Shown: positions 34,514 through 41,965, counted from the stretch's first letter. The stretch is DNA of 50,456 nucleotides from an uncultured Eubacteriales bacterium (GCA_900320735.1 ONTJ01000023.1:1-50456), one strand, 5' to 3'. Made by a program: numbers and translations. Notes: generated from the sequence alone by a model not told the origin.

Positions 34514-34524
34514 TATGATATAAT
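34514..34524 (+). promoter_or_regulatory. Extended -10 promoter of mscL
   Basis: TATGATATAAT, the same 11-mer as the divergent tRNA promoter 33 nt away. The mscL start codon is 22 nt downstream. Confidence 0.7.
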
Positions 34525-34546
34525 CAGGCTAATAGGAGGAATGAGT

Positions 34547-34990
34547 ATGGATAATAAAAGTACTACAAGTGAAAAAGTAAAAAACTTAAAAGGAAAAGGT
34601 AAGGGACTTCTTGATGAATTCAAATCATTCATATTAAGGGGAAACGTAATGGACATGGCTATAGGTGTTATTATAGGTAGCGCATTTACTGGTATAGTAA
34701 CAGCTTTAACTAATGATTTCATTAATCCACTTATAAATGGTATTGGTGGTGCTGAATTTGGCGGAAGAATAAGAATATATGGTGGACAATATATAAGATA
34801 TGGTGATTTTATTACATCAGTTATTAACTTTTTAATTATAGCATTTGTATTGTTTATAATTCTTAAAGGAGTTAATAAATTAATGGATATTGGCAAGAAA
34901 AAAGAAGTAGAAGCAACACCACAAATAGTAAAATCAGATGAAGCAATATTACTTGAAGAAATAAGAGATTTATTAAAGAAAAATAAGTAA
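34547..34990 (+). CDS. mscL: Large-conductance mechanosensitive channel MscL
   Basis: 147 aa from the ATG at 34547, 6 nt after TAGGAGGA; the ATG at 34541 directly abuts the Shine-Dalgarno. MscL opens under membrane tension to relieve osmotic shock. The hallmark FILRGNVMDMAIGVIIGSAF (about 26-45) is the pore-lining first helix, followed by TNDFINPLI and a second membrane helix (about 84-106). The C-terminal bundle ends with EEIRDLLKKNK. The N-terminal roughly 20 residues are a charged extension (SEKVKNLKGKGKG) longer than in most homologues. Confidence 0.95.
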   Translation: MDNKSTTSEKVKNLKGKGKGLLDEFKSFILRGNVMDMAIGVIIGSAFTGIVTALTNDFINPLINGIGGAEFGGRIRIYGGQYIRYGDFITSVINFLIIAFVLFIILKGVNKLMDIGKKKEVEATPQIVKSDEAILLEEIRDLLKKNK

Positions 34991-35023
34991 CAAATTAATA
35001 ATATATGAATAATATATAGCAGT

Positions 35024-35101
35024 ATGGAATTTATATTACCGTTTATATTCTTATTCATATTTTTTTTAGCTATTGCGTATATAAAAAATAGAGATAAGTA
35101 G
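35024..35101 (+). CDS. Possible 25-residue single-span membrane peptide
   Basis: An ATG-started ORF in the gap between mscL and the next gene. The product is almost all hydrophobic (MEFILPFIFLFIFFLAIAY) and ends in a charged tail (IKNRDK), the usual N-out/C-in small-membrane-protein pattern. There is no strong Shine-Dalgarno. A terminator follows at 35127. It could be a small membrane protein co-transcribed with mscL, or chance in AT-rich DNA. Confidence 0.3.
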   Translation: MEFILPFIFLFIFFLAIAYIKNRDK

Positions 35102-35126
35102 ATGTAAAGAAGATAATGAAATTATT

Positions 35127-35153
35127 AAAAAGTAGCCATAAAGGTTACTTTTT
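35127..35153 (+). terminator. Terminator downstream of mscL
   Basis: AAAAAGTAGCC pairs with GGTTACTTTTT (one G-T pair) around ATAAA. Confidence 0.75.
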
Positions 35154-35180
35154 ATATTATAATCAATTATAGGAGTAAGT

Positions 35181-35729
35181 ATGAAAAAGAAAATATATTT
35201 AGTGTTGTCACAAAATTATACAATATTATCGAGAATAATAAAAATAGTTACTAAAGATAAATATTCTCATATATCTATATCTTTTGATAAGCAGTGTACA
35301 GATATGTATGCGATAGGAAGGACATTTACTAGATGGCCTTTTTCAGGTAATTACAAAAATGAAAGTATATATGAAGGAGTTTATACTCTAAATAAAAAAT
35401 CTCAAATAGTAGTTTATGAACTTAGTGTAAGCAATAATCAATACAAAAATATAAAACAATTACTAAATAAATATGGCAATGAGAGTAAAGGATATAATTT
35501 TTTGGGATTGATATTTGCACTCTTTAATAAAAAATTAAATAGAAAAAAATATTATTGTTCTGAATTTATATACAAAATCTTATCAGATGATAATGTTAAA
35601 TTATTTTCAAAAACTAAAGATGTAGTCAAACCAATGGATTTTGTAAAAATGAAAAATTTAAATAAAATATATGAGGGAAATATTATCAAATATAAAGATA
35701 TGAATATTTATGAAAAAATAATGATTTAA
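35181..35729 (+). CDS. YiiX-like permuted papain-fold cysteine hydrolase
   Basis: 182 aa without a signal peptide. KYSHISISF (His at 30) and KKYYCSEFIYKIL (Cys at about 127) match the permuted NlpC/P60-type amidases of the YiiX/YaeF group, where His comes before Cys. Such proteins act on peptidoglycan or lipid-linked amides; the substrate here is unknown. GGAG lies before the ATG. It lies between mscL, from which it is separated by a terminator, and an HdeD-like gene that has its own extended -10. Confidence 0.65.
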   Translation: MKKKIYLVLSQNYTILSRIIKIVTKDKYSHISISFDKQCTDMYAIGRTFTRWPFSGNYKNESIYEGVYTLNKKSQIVVYELSVSNNQYKNIKQLLNKYGNESKGYNFLGLIFALFNKKLNRKKYYCSEFIYKILSDDNVKLFSKTKDVVKPMDFVKMKNLNKIYEGNIIKYKDMNIYEKIMI

Positions 35730-35740
35730 TATGTTATAAT
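35730..35740 (+). promoter_or_regulatory. Extended -10 promoter of the HdeD-like gene
   Basis: TATGTTATAAT immediately after the stop codon of the preceding gene, 23 nt before the next ATG. Confidence 0.65.
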
Positions 35741-35763
35741 TAATAAAGAAAGGTAGTGATAGT

Positions 35764-36333
35764 ATGTTAAGAAGAGTTTTTAGAGCATCTTTAATAACAT
35801 CAATTTTATTATTTATATTTGGATTGTTTTTAGTGTTTAATTCAGAAGGTTTTATAAAATCAATATCAACAGTATTAGGAATTATATTATTAATAATAGG
35901 AGTACTTCCAGTAGCTGATTTCTTTAGATATCGAAAAAGTGATATAACAAGCGGTATTGGCCTTATTTCAGGAATATTTTCAATAGTATGTGGACTTATG
36001 TTTTTGTTAAATGAAAATATGCTTATGGTTTTAATACCAGTATTTATAGGAGTATGGATGATTATAAATGGTATTAATAAATTTCAATTATCATTTAATC
36101 TAAAAGATCAATATGAGAAAACTTGGATAATAACATTCATATTTTCTATTGTTACAATAGTTTGTGGTGGATATTTTATAATAAATCCAATAAGTGGAGC
36201 TAAAATAGTAACACAAACACTTGGAATAATAATATGTGTGTATGCATTATTTGATATAGTTGACTGCATACTAATTAAGAAAAAATTTAAAGAAATAACA
36301 ACTGAAATATCAAAAGTTGTTGATGAACAATAA
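35764..36333 (+). CDS. HdeD/DUF308 family membrane protein
   Basis: 189 aa with six membrane segments in three pairs, as in DUF308 proteins (for example GIILLIIGVLPVADFFRY about 38-55, GLISGIFSIVCGLMFLLNEN about 64-83). Escherichia coli HdeD is linked to acid resistance; no role is established for Bacillota members. AAAGGTAGTGATAGT precedes the ATG. It is monocistronic, between its own promoter and a terminator whose exact sequence recurs 5.5 kb downstream. Confidence 0.78.
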   Translation: MLRRVFRASLITSILLFIFGLFLVFNSEGFIKSISTVLGIILLIIGVLPVADFFRYRKSDITSGIGLISGIFSIVCGLMFLLNENMLMVLIPVFIGVWMIINGINKFQLSFNLKDQYEKTWIITFIFSIVTIVCGGYFIINPISGAKIVTQTLGIIICVYALFDIVDCILIKKKFKEITTEISKVVDEQ

Positions 36334-36356
36334 CTAATGAGAAATCATTAGTTTTT
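36332..36356 (+). terminator. Terminator, left copy of an identical pair
   Basis: AACTAATGA and TCATTAGTT pair around a GAAA loop, then T residues. All 25 nt recur at 41809-41833. Confidence 0.88.
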
Positions 36357-36364
36357 ATTTAAAA

Positions 36365-36375
36365 TATGTTATAAT
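36365..36375 (+). promoter_or_regulatory. Extended -10 promoter upstream of merR
   Basis: TATGTTATAAT between the terminator and the MerR-type promoter, giving merR a second possible start about 25-30 nt further upstream. Confidence 0.55.
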
Positions 36376-36384
36376 AAAATTAAC

Positions 36385-36415
36385 TTGACTTTCCAGTTAA
36401 CTGTAATGTTATACT
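36385..36415 (+). promoter_or_regulatory. MerR-type promoter/operator of merR
   Basis: TTGACT (36385-36390), a long 19-bp spacer, TATACT (36410-36415). The perfect palindrome CAGTTAACTG (36394-36403) is centred in the spacer, as in promoters untwisted by MerR-family activators. Confidence 0.78.
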
Positions 36416-36435
36416 CTAGTCAGAAAGGAGGAAGC

Positions 36436-36828
36436 ATGCTTTATAAAATAGGAGATTTCTCTAAAAAATGTGGTGTAAGTGTTAAGACACTTAGATATTA
36501 TGATGAAATTAATCTATTTAAGCCAGTGGATATAGATTTATACACAGGATATAGATATTATTCAGATGAGCAACTTAATGATATAGAAATAATACTTAAG
36601 TTAAAAGATGCATCATTTTCTTTAGAAGAGATAAAAGATTATTGGAATAATTTTAGTGATAATATTATGTTAAAAAAGAAAAAAGAACTATTTGAAGAAA
36701 TGGATAAGATGCAAGATAAAATTAGAGAAATAGACTATTTAAGAAGTAATATTGTTAACGGTAAAATTATTTTAAATCGAAATAAACAGAAAGAAGAAAA
36801 TAATATTAAAAAGAAAGTATGGAGGTAA
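36436..36828 (+). CDS. MerR-family transcriptional regulator
   Basis: 130 aa from the ATG at 36436, preceded by AAAGGAGGAA; upstream in-frame starts would lie within the promoter. MLYKIGDFSKKCGVSVKTLR (1-20) with YYDEINLFKP and TGYRYYSDEQ is a typical MerR winged helix (about 1-70), followed by a long dimerisation helix (about 75-115) and a short basic tail. There is no large ligand-binding domain. Its promoter has the 19-bp spacer and palindrome of a MerR target, so it is probably autoregulated; the ABC gene at 40073 has a promoter of the same layout. It is 3 nt upstream of the VirD4-like gene, whose ribosome site lies in its last codons. Confidence 0.9.
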   Translation: MLYKIGDFSKKCGVSVKTLRYYDEINLFKPVDIDLYTGYRYYSDEQLNDIEIILKLKDASFSLEEIKDYWNNFSDNIMLKKKKELFEEMDKMQDKIREIDYLRSNIVNGKIILNRNKQKEENNIKKKVWR

Positions 36829-36831
36829 TTT

Positions 36832-37851
36832 ATGAAAAATACAAATTTAATTTTAGGAAAAATAGGAACAGGTAAAACTACTGGAATAATGTTTAATGAA
36901 GTAGACAAAATAATTGAAAGAAAAGAAAATTTATTTATTGTAGATAATAAAGAAGAATATTATAAAACTTATGCTGAAAAATTAATTAATAATGGATATA
37001 ATGTAAAAGTTATTAATTTTAAAAGTCCAATTAATTCAAACGGATTTAATCCTTTATTAATGCCATATAGATTATACAAAAATGGTAATAAAGATATTGC
37101 AATTAAACTTATTAATAATTTTTCAAAAAATATTATGCATAAACAAGATATTATGGATCCATTTTGGACAGACTCAGCATCTAGCTATTTAACAGGATTA
37201 ATACTTACTTTATTTAAAGAAGGCAGTGTCGATGAAATTAATCTTGCAAGTGTGCATATAATGATATCTAAAGTAGAAGAAAGCATAGATAAATTTAGAG
37301 CATATGTTAATAATTTAGATTTAGTAAGTCCTGAATATACATTTTTATCTAGTACAGTAAATTCTCCAAATGACACTAGGGGAGGAATAATTTCAGTACT
37401 AAAGATGGAATTAACTAAATATTTATCAACAGATAATTTATTAAATCTATTATGTACTAATGACATTGACTTATCAAATATTGATGGTAAGACTGTTATA
37501 TTTGTAATTGGTAATAACGATTATAAAAAACTTACAAGTGTAGTTATAAGTGAAGTGATTAATAGTAATAATACATTTAATTACATTCTAGATAATTTCG
37601 ATTCACTTGAAAAAATAATGGAATTTGATGATTTACTTGATAATGCATTAGTTGATAATAATAAAGTATATGTTATATCAAGAAATATAGAAAATCTAAA
37701 TCAAAAGTATGGAAACTTAATAGTGGATAAATTTGAAGTGATAGAAAATATTGAAATGGGGGAAAACTTAGAGGAAGTAGGTAAATATAATGTTTATCCA
37801 ACAATAGATAAACAAGTTAAAAAATACTTTGATCTAAGTAGTATATTATAA
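36832..37851 (+). CDS. Solitary VirD4/TraG-like ATPase with altered Walker B motif
   Basis: 339 aa, soluble; the membrane part of conjugative coupling proteins is missing. Walker A LGKIGTGKTT (8-17), FIVDNKEEYYKTYAE, SPINSNGFNPL and DPFWTDSASSYLTGLILTL follow the VirD4/TraG order. The Walker B region reads FNYILDNFDSLEKI (about 248-261) where coupling proteins have LDEF, so the catalytic Glu is Asn; the following sensor Gln (LQS-type) is replaced in VISRNIENLNQKYG. It could bind ATP but hydrolysis is doubtful. It is in an operon with merR and a 39-aa ORF. No relaxase or secretion genes are nearby, so its role is unknown. Confidence 0.72.
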   Translation: MKNTNLILGKIGTGKTTGIMFNEVDKIIERKENLFIVDNKEEYYKTYAEKLINNGYNVKVINFKSPINSNGFNPLLMPYRLYKNGNKDIAIKLINNFSKNIMHKQDIMDPFWTDSASSYLTGLILTLFKEGSVDEINLASVHIMISKVEESIDKFRAYVNNLDLVSPEYTFLSSTVNSPNDTRGGIISVLKMELTKYLSTDNLLNLLCTNDIDLSNIDGKTVIFVIGNNDYKKLTSVVISEVINSNNTFNYILDNFDSLEKIMEFDDLLDNALVDNNKVYVISRNIENLNQKYGNLIVDKFEVIENIEMGENLEEVGKYNVYPTIDKQVKKYFDLSSIL

Positions 37852-37970
37852 TGAGAAATATAAGGGTAAAAAAATATTATTTATATAATATAAAAAAGGA
37901 ATTATTAGTAGAAAAACAGCAAGAATTAGAAAATAAGAATGCTAAAAAATTAGTATTAAAAATGAATTAG
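37851..37970 (+). CDS. 39-residue basic peptide coupled to the VirD4-like gene
   Basis: The ATG overlaps the TAA of the VirD4-like gene by one base (TAATG), and the stop codon lies at the edge of the operon terminator. The product is strongly basic and helical (MRNIRVKKYYLYNIKKELL, then EKQQELENKNAKK). No family is recognised. The stop-start overlap and the operon end suggest a real gene; there is no separate strong Shine-Dalgarno. Confidence 0.5.
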   Translation: MRNIRVKKYYLYNIKKELLVEKQQELENKNAKKLVLKMN

Positions 37971-37993
37971 AGCAAATAGGTTGCTCTTTTTTT
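37969..37993 (+). terminator. Terminator of the merR operon
   Basis: AGAGCAA pairs with TTGCTCT around ATAGG, followed by T residues. Confidence 0.85.
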
Positions 37994-38032
37994 GTAAACT
38001 AAAAGTCAAAATAATATGTAAATCTATATAAA

Positions 38033-38043
38033 TATGATAAAAT
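38033..38043 (+). promoter_or_regulatory. Candidate extended -10 for the HEYFH gene
   Basis: TATGATAAAAT, a variant of the window's common extended -10, 25 nt before the ATG. Confidence 0.45.
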
Positions 38044-38068
38044 AATTATAGAAATAGAGGATGATAAT

Positions 38069-39190
38069 ATGTCAAACGATGATAATAAAAAAGTAGTAAT
38101 AACAGATGATCAATATAAGAAATTAAACTGGTACTATAATGAATTATGTTTAGGGCTTTTACTTAATGATTCATTTTTACTTAATAATTTAAATTTGCTT
38201 GGAAACCTAAGCGTAGCAGTTTTGAATTTATTAGATAACTTCAATTTAGAAATTACATCAATTGATGAAAACTTTACTTTTATGGAAGTATATGACAAGG
38301 CAAAAGAGGTAATAAAAGAAATAAAACCAGAATATTTAGAAGATTATAATAAATTAATAGATAGTGGTATATTAGATTTTAATTATGAAAGATTAGATAT
38401 ACCATTAGAAGAAAGAAGCAAATTTGGTCAATCAGTATTTTATCCTTACTACAAGGCTGATGAGGATAATACTCGTATACCAGAAATGGATAATATATAC
38501 ATTGATGAAACATTCAACTATGACGCAGTTGCAGTTTTAGTACATGAATATTTTCATAGAACTAATGAATCTAATAGTACCGCAAGATATCTATTAACTG
38601 AATATATATCAAGTTATTTTGAAATATATACATATGAATATTTAAAAAAACAAGGTGTAGATCCTAGTAGATTAAATTTAGCATTTAGACTATATGATTT
38701 AAAAAAATGTGCAGATTTTTTAGATTTTGAAAGTTTTTACATGTATACATATGAAACATTAGGAGGATTTAACGACAATAATTTTGAATATATAAATTAT
38801 TCAAAATTATCTGAGAATCAGCATAAAGAAAACTTACTTTCAATACTAGAAAGATTTGAAAGGTGTGAAGAAGAATATAATAAGCAAGATGAAAGAGAAA
38901 AAGAACCTTCAAAATTTAAATATTATTTAGCATCAAAATGCAATAGTCACTATAGATATTTTATCGGCGCATTACTAGCGTATTATTCACTTTATAATTT
39001 AGATAAAGAAGATGTACTTAGATTAAATGAAGAATTTAGAAAAGTAGATAGTATGAATTTTTCTGAAGCACTAGATATATTAGGTGTTGAACTTAATGAT
39101 GAATTAATATCAAAGTCATTAGATGCAGTAGAAAAATATGCACAAGAAAATAATTTGCTAAAAGATAAAGAAGCAAATAAGAAAATGTAG
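38069..39190 (+). CDS. Putative zinc peptidase-like protein (HEYFH)
   Basis: 373 aa without signal peptide or clear membrane segment. VAVLVHEYFHRTNES has HExxH at about 159-163, and TARYLLTEYISSYFE (about 170-185) supplies a possible third glutamate ligand. The rest is helical, acidic and Asp/Asn/Tyr-rich, with no recognised family. It resembles the protein at 33262 only in having a zincin motif followed by a downstream glutamate region. AGAGGATG precedes the ATG. The phosphoesterase gene starts 11 nt after its stop with TAGGTGATG, so they are likely co-transcribed. Activity is inferred from the motif only. Confidence 0.55.
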   Translation: MSNDDNKKVVITDDQYKKLNWYYNELCLGLLLNDSFLLNNLNLLGNLSVAVLNLLDNFNLEITSIDENFTFMEVYDKAKEVIKEIKPEYLEDYNKLIDSGILDFNYERLDIPLEERSKFGQSVFYPYYKADEDNTRIPEMDNIYIDETFNYDAVAVLVHEYFHRTNESNSTARYLLTEYISSYFEIYTYEYLKKQGVDPSRLNLAFRLYDLKKCADFLDFESFYMYTYETLGGFNDNNFEYINYSKLSENQHKENLLSILERFERCEEEYNKQDEREKEPSKFKYYLASKCNSHYRYFIGALLAYYSLYNLDKEDVLRLNEEFRKVDSMNFSEALDILGVELNDELISKSLDAVEKYAQENNLLKDKEANKKM

Positions 39191-39201
39191 GTGATGAATG
39201 T

Positions 39202-39966
39202 ATGAAAAAATATGCAATAATAACAGATATTCATGGTAATATTGAAGGACTAAATGCTATTTTAAATGATATAAAACAAAAGGATGTCGATGACATATTT
39301 TGCCTTGGTGATACCATAGATTTAGGCCTTAATTCAAAAGAATGCATAGATGTACTTATGGAAAATAATATAAAAACAATTCTAGGTAATCACGAACTTT
39401 ATTTATTAAGAGGAACGGATATTGATAAATCTATTGAAGGTGAAGAAAAAGAACACTGCAAATGGACTAAAAGTAACCTTACAGATAAGGAAGTTAATTT
39501 TATTAAATCATGTCCATTATATTATAAAGTAAATATATCGTATGAGAATAATAGTGAAAAAGAAATAATATTATGTCATTACTTGATTAAAGATGAAAAA
39601 TTAGAACAACCATTTGAAGAAAATAATTTAAAAAATGATATAAATCTATGGATCAAATATAATAACCCAAATATTATTTATATTATTGGTCATCTTCATA
39701 AAAACTTTGATGCTAATGAAGTTAATGGAATAAGTGGAGATATTATTGAAGAAATAGGTGAACTTTCTAATATTGAAATTGTAGAAAGTTCGGGTTGTTC
39801 ATATGATGAATATGTATCATATATGATTATAGAAATAGATAGAACTATTAAATTCGAAAAAGTAAAAGTAAGATTTGATAGGTATAAATTTATTAATAAA
39901 ATAATAAATACTGACTTTCCAGATAAAAAGAATATATTAAAAAATTTTTATAATGAAGAAATTTAA
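39202..39966 (+). CDS. Calcineurin-like metallophosphoesterase
   Basis: 254 aa. The phosphoesterase motifs are complete: ITDIHGN (about 7-13, metal ligands D and H), CLGDTIDLG (about 34-42), LGNHELYL (about 61-68), an LCHY block (about 120) and IGHLHKN (about 152-158). The family includes nucleotide, protein and phosphodiester hydrolases; the substrate cannot be told. It is downstream of the HEYFH gene and upstream of the ABC exporter promoter. No terminator is seen before that promoter. Confidence 0.88.
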   Translation: MKKYAIITDIHGNIEGLNAILNDIKQKDVDDIFCLGDTIDLGLNSKECIDVLMENNIKTILGNHELYLLRGTDIDKSIEGEEKEHCKWTKSNLTDKEVNFIKSCPLYYKVNISYENNSEKEIILCHYLIKDEKLEQPFEENNLKNDINLWIKYNNPNIIYIIGHLHKNFDANEVNGISGDIIEEIGELSNIEIVESSGCSYDEYVSYMIIEIDRTIKFEKVKVRFDRYKFINKIINTDFPDKKNILKNFYNEEI

Positions 39967-39984
39967 AATAGTTTAAAAAAATAC

Positions 39985-40015
39985 TTGACTCTCCACTTAA
40001 GTGGAGGTTTATAAT
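39985..40015 (+). promoter_or_regulatory. MerR-type promoter/operator of the ABC exporter
   Basis: TTGACT (39985-39990), 19-bp spacer, TATAAT (40010-40015). The perfect 16-bp palindrome CTCCACTTAAGTGGAG (39991-40006) is centred 8 nt after the -35, exactly as in the merR promoter. Confidence 0.85.
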
Positions 40016-40034
40016 GTGTTTGAAATGGAATTTT

Positions 40035-40045
40035 TATGTTATAAT
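40035..40045 (+). promoter_or_regulatory. Second, extended -10 promoter of the ABC exporter
   Basis: TATGTTATAAT; with the following bases it forms TATGTTA-TAAT-TAACATA (40035-40052), an inverted repeat over the -10 itself. Confidence 0.6.
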
Positions 40046-40072
40046 TAACATATAGTAATGGGAGTTGGTAGT

Positions 40073-41809
40073 ATGAGTAAAAAGAAAAATAGTAATTTTA
40101 TAGTTAATGTAAAAAAGACTTTTAAAATTATGAAAAAGAGTAAGAAATATTTAATAAGGTATGTTTTGGTGAGTTTATTAGAAGCTATTATAAGCATTAT
40201 ATTACCTTTAGTATCTGCTAAAATAATTCTTAATATAACTGATAAAGTAATGGATCAATTAATACTAACTGCTTTAGCAGTATTTGGTCTTTGTTTTATT
40301 AGTAATTTAATGAGTTACTTTAAATCATTCTTTTATAGAAAAATATATATAAAATCTTTAGTAGATATACAAATGAGTCTTGCAAAAGAAACATTAAAAT
40401 TAGAAGTAGAAGAAATAGATAAAAAATCTTCAGGAGTATTTATTGATAGACTTAATAAAGATACCTCAGAAATTGCAGGTATGTTTATGGAATATTCTTA
40501 CTGGACATCTTATGTTATTACTAATGTAGGTGTATTAGTAGCAATATTTATTTTAAATAAATATTTATTTGTATATGCAATTATTACTTCTTTAGCTATA
40601 TTTTCAATTAATAAAACTAGAGTTAAAAAGTTTTATGAAGTGCAAAAGGAATTGAAAATTATAAATGAAAAAAAGACTGGATTAATCGGTGAAATAGTTA
40701 GAGGAATGCGTGATATTAAAGTATTAAATGCAAGTGAAAATGTATTAAATCAAACAGAAAATAGAATAAATGAAGCAATGGACAAAGAAAGAAAATTAAT
40801 AAATATTAAAAGATTTTATACATTTATTGAAGCAAATTCGCATGCATTAAGTGATTTAGTATTTTTGATGATAGGGTGTATTTTATATAACAATAATTTA
40901 TTAACTATTCCTACATTTGTAATAATATATAGTTATCAAGGTAAAGTTAAGAATTTACTTTCAGGTGTAACACATTTAACTGAATATAATAAAAAGTTTG
41001 AAGTAGCAGCTGATAGAATATTTGAAATAATAGATAGTAACAAATTTAAAAAAGAACAATTTGGTGAAGTTGAATCAGGAAAAATGGAAGGGCATATTCA
41101 GTTTAAAAATATAACTTTCGGATATGATAAAAAGAATATTATATTAAATAAATTAAATTTTGAAATAAAACCAAATGAAAAAGTTGCATTTGTAGGAAAA
41201 AGTGGAGCAGGTAAGTCTACAATATTTAGTTTACTTGCTAAACTATATCATCCAATTAGAGGAAAGATTTTACTTGATGGCAATGATATAAATGATTTAA
41301 CTTGTAATTCAATTAGGGATAATATGTCTATAATTACGCAGAGTCCATATATATTTAATTTTAGTATTAAAGAAAATTTATTACTTGCAAAACAAGATGC
41401 TACTATGAAAGAAATAAGAGAAGCATGCAGACTTGCTTGCATAGATGATTTTATAATGTCACTTCCACATAAATATAACACTATGATTGGTGAAAATGGA
41501 GTTATTTTATCCGGTGGACAAAGACAAAGACTTGCAATAGCAAGAGCACTTCTTATGAAAACAGAAATTATTTTATTTGATGAAGCAACAAGCGCACTTG
41601 ATAATGAAACACAAAAAGAAATAAGTAATGCTATTGATAACTTAAAAGGTGAGTATACAATTCTTATAGTAGCTCATAGATTATCTACTGTTATTGATTG
41701 TGATAGAATTTTTGTAGTAGACAATGGTAAAATAATTGATGTAGGAACACATCAAGAACTTATGAAAAAATCTGAATTTTATAGAAATTTATATGAAAGT
41801 GAAGTATAA
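40073..41809 (+). CDS. Type I ABC exporter (fused membrane and ATPase domains)
   Basis: 578 aa from the ATG at 40073, 8 nt after GGGAG; the in-frame ATG at 40058 overlaps it. The N-terminal membrane domain has six segments (about 25-290). The ATPase has Walker A GKSGAGKST (about 378-386), Q-loop TQSPYIF, signature LSGGQRQRLAIARAL (about 483-497), Walker B IILFDEATSALD and H-loop VAHRLST. It is a half transporter, so probably a homodimer exporting lipids, peptides or drugs. It has two promoters: one of MerR type, suggesting induction by the nearby regulator, and one extended -10. A terminator identical to the one before merR follows its stop codon. Confidence 0.94.
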   Translation: MSKKKNSNFIVNVKKTFKIMKKSKKYLIRYVLVSLLEAIISIILPLVSAKIILNITDKVMDQLILTALAVFGLCFISNLMSYFKSFFYRKIYIKSLVDIQMSLAKETLKLEVEEIDKKSSGVFIDRLNKDTSEIAGMFMEYSYWTSYVITNVGVLVAIFILNKYLFVYAIITSLAIFSINKTRVKKFYEVQKELKIINEKKTGLIGEIVRGMRDIKVLNASENVLNQTENRINEAMDKERKLINIKRFYTFIEANSHALSDLVFLMIGCILYNNNLLTIPTFVIIYSYQGKVKNLLSGVTHLTEYNKKFEVAADRIFEIIDSNKFKKEQFGEVESGKMEGHIQFKNITFGYDKKNIILNKLNFEIKPNEKVAFVGKSGAGKSTIFSLLAKLYHPIRGKILLDGNDINDLTCNSIRDNMSIITQSPYIFNFSIKENLLLAKQDATMKEIREACRLACIDDFIMSLPHKYNTMIGENGVILSGGQRQRLAIARALLMKTEIILFDEATSALDNETQKEISNAIDNLKGEYTILIVAHRLSTVIDCDRIFVVDNGKIIDVGTHQELMKKSEFYRNLYESEV

Positions 41810-41834
41810 ACTAATGAGAAATCATTAGTTTTTT
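41809..41834 (+). terminator. Terminator, right copy of an identical pair
   Basis: Same stem, GAAA loop and T-run as 36332-36356, starting on the last base of the ABC stop codon. Confidence 0.88.
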
Positions 41835-41845
41835 ATAAAAATAAA

Positions 41846-41872
41846 TTAGCACTCGCTATTGACAAGTGCTAA
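41846..41872. promoter_or_regulatory. CIRCE element (HrcA operator)
   Basis: TTAGCACTC, 9 bp, AAGTGCTAA; one mismatch from the consensus TTAGCACTC-N9-GAGTGCTAA. It predicts heat-inducible control by HrcA. Confidence 0.92.
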
Positions 41873-41887
41873 AATAAGTGGTATTAT
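41859..41887 (+). promoter_or_regulatory. hsp20 promoter inside CIRCE
   Basis: TTGACA (41859-41864, inside the CIRCE spacer and right arm), 17 bp, TATTAT (41882-41887). HrcA bound at CIRCE would cover the -35. Confidence 0.8.
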
Positions 41888-41894
41888 TATAGTG

Positions 41895-41914
41895 TCAATT
41901 GATAATACAATTGA
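41895..41914 (+). promoter_or_regulatory. 5'-terminal hairpin of the hsp20 leader
   Basis: TCAATTG and CAATTGA pair around ATAATA. The predicted transcript starts at or next to this stem, so it may protect the mRNA 5' end. Confidence 0.45.
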
Positions 41915-41965
41915 ATTTGGTATCAAAAAAATTAAATGGTACATAATAAAAAAGGAGATGATAGT

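Noticed and set aside
34513..35058. 181-aa antisense open frame over mscL
   Set aside because: Covers the mscL gene on the other strand; hydrophobicity follows from mscL's own membrane codons. No start signal.
36832..37851. Part of an integrative conjugative element
   Set aside because: No relaxase, VirB4, integrase or att-like repeats are present within the window around it, and the ATPase lacks the membrane domain.
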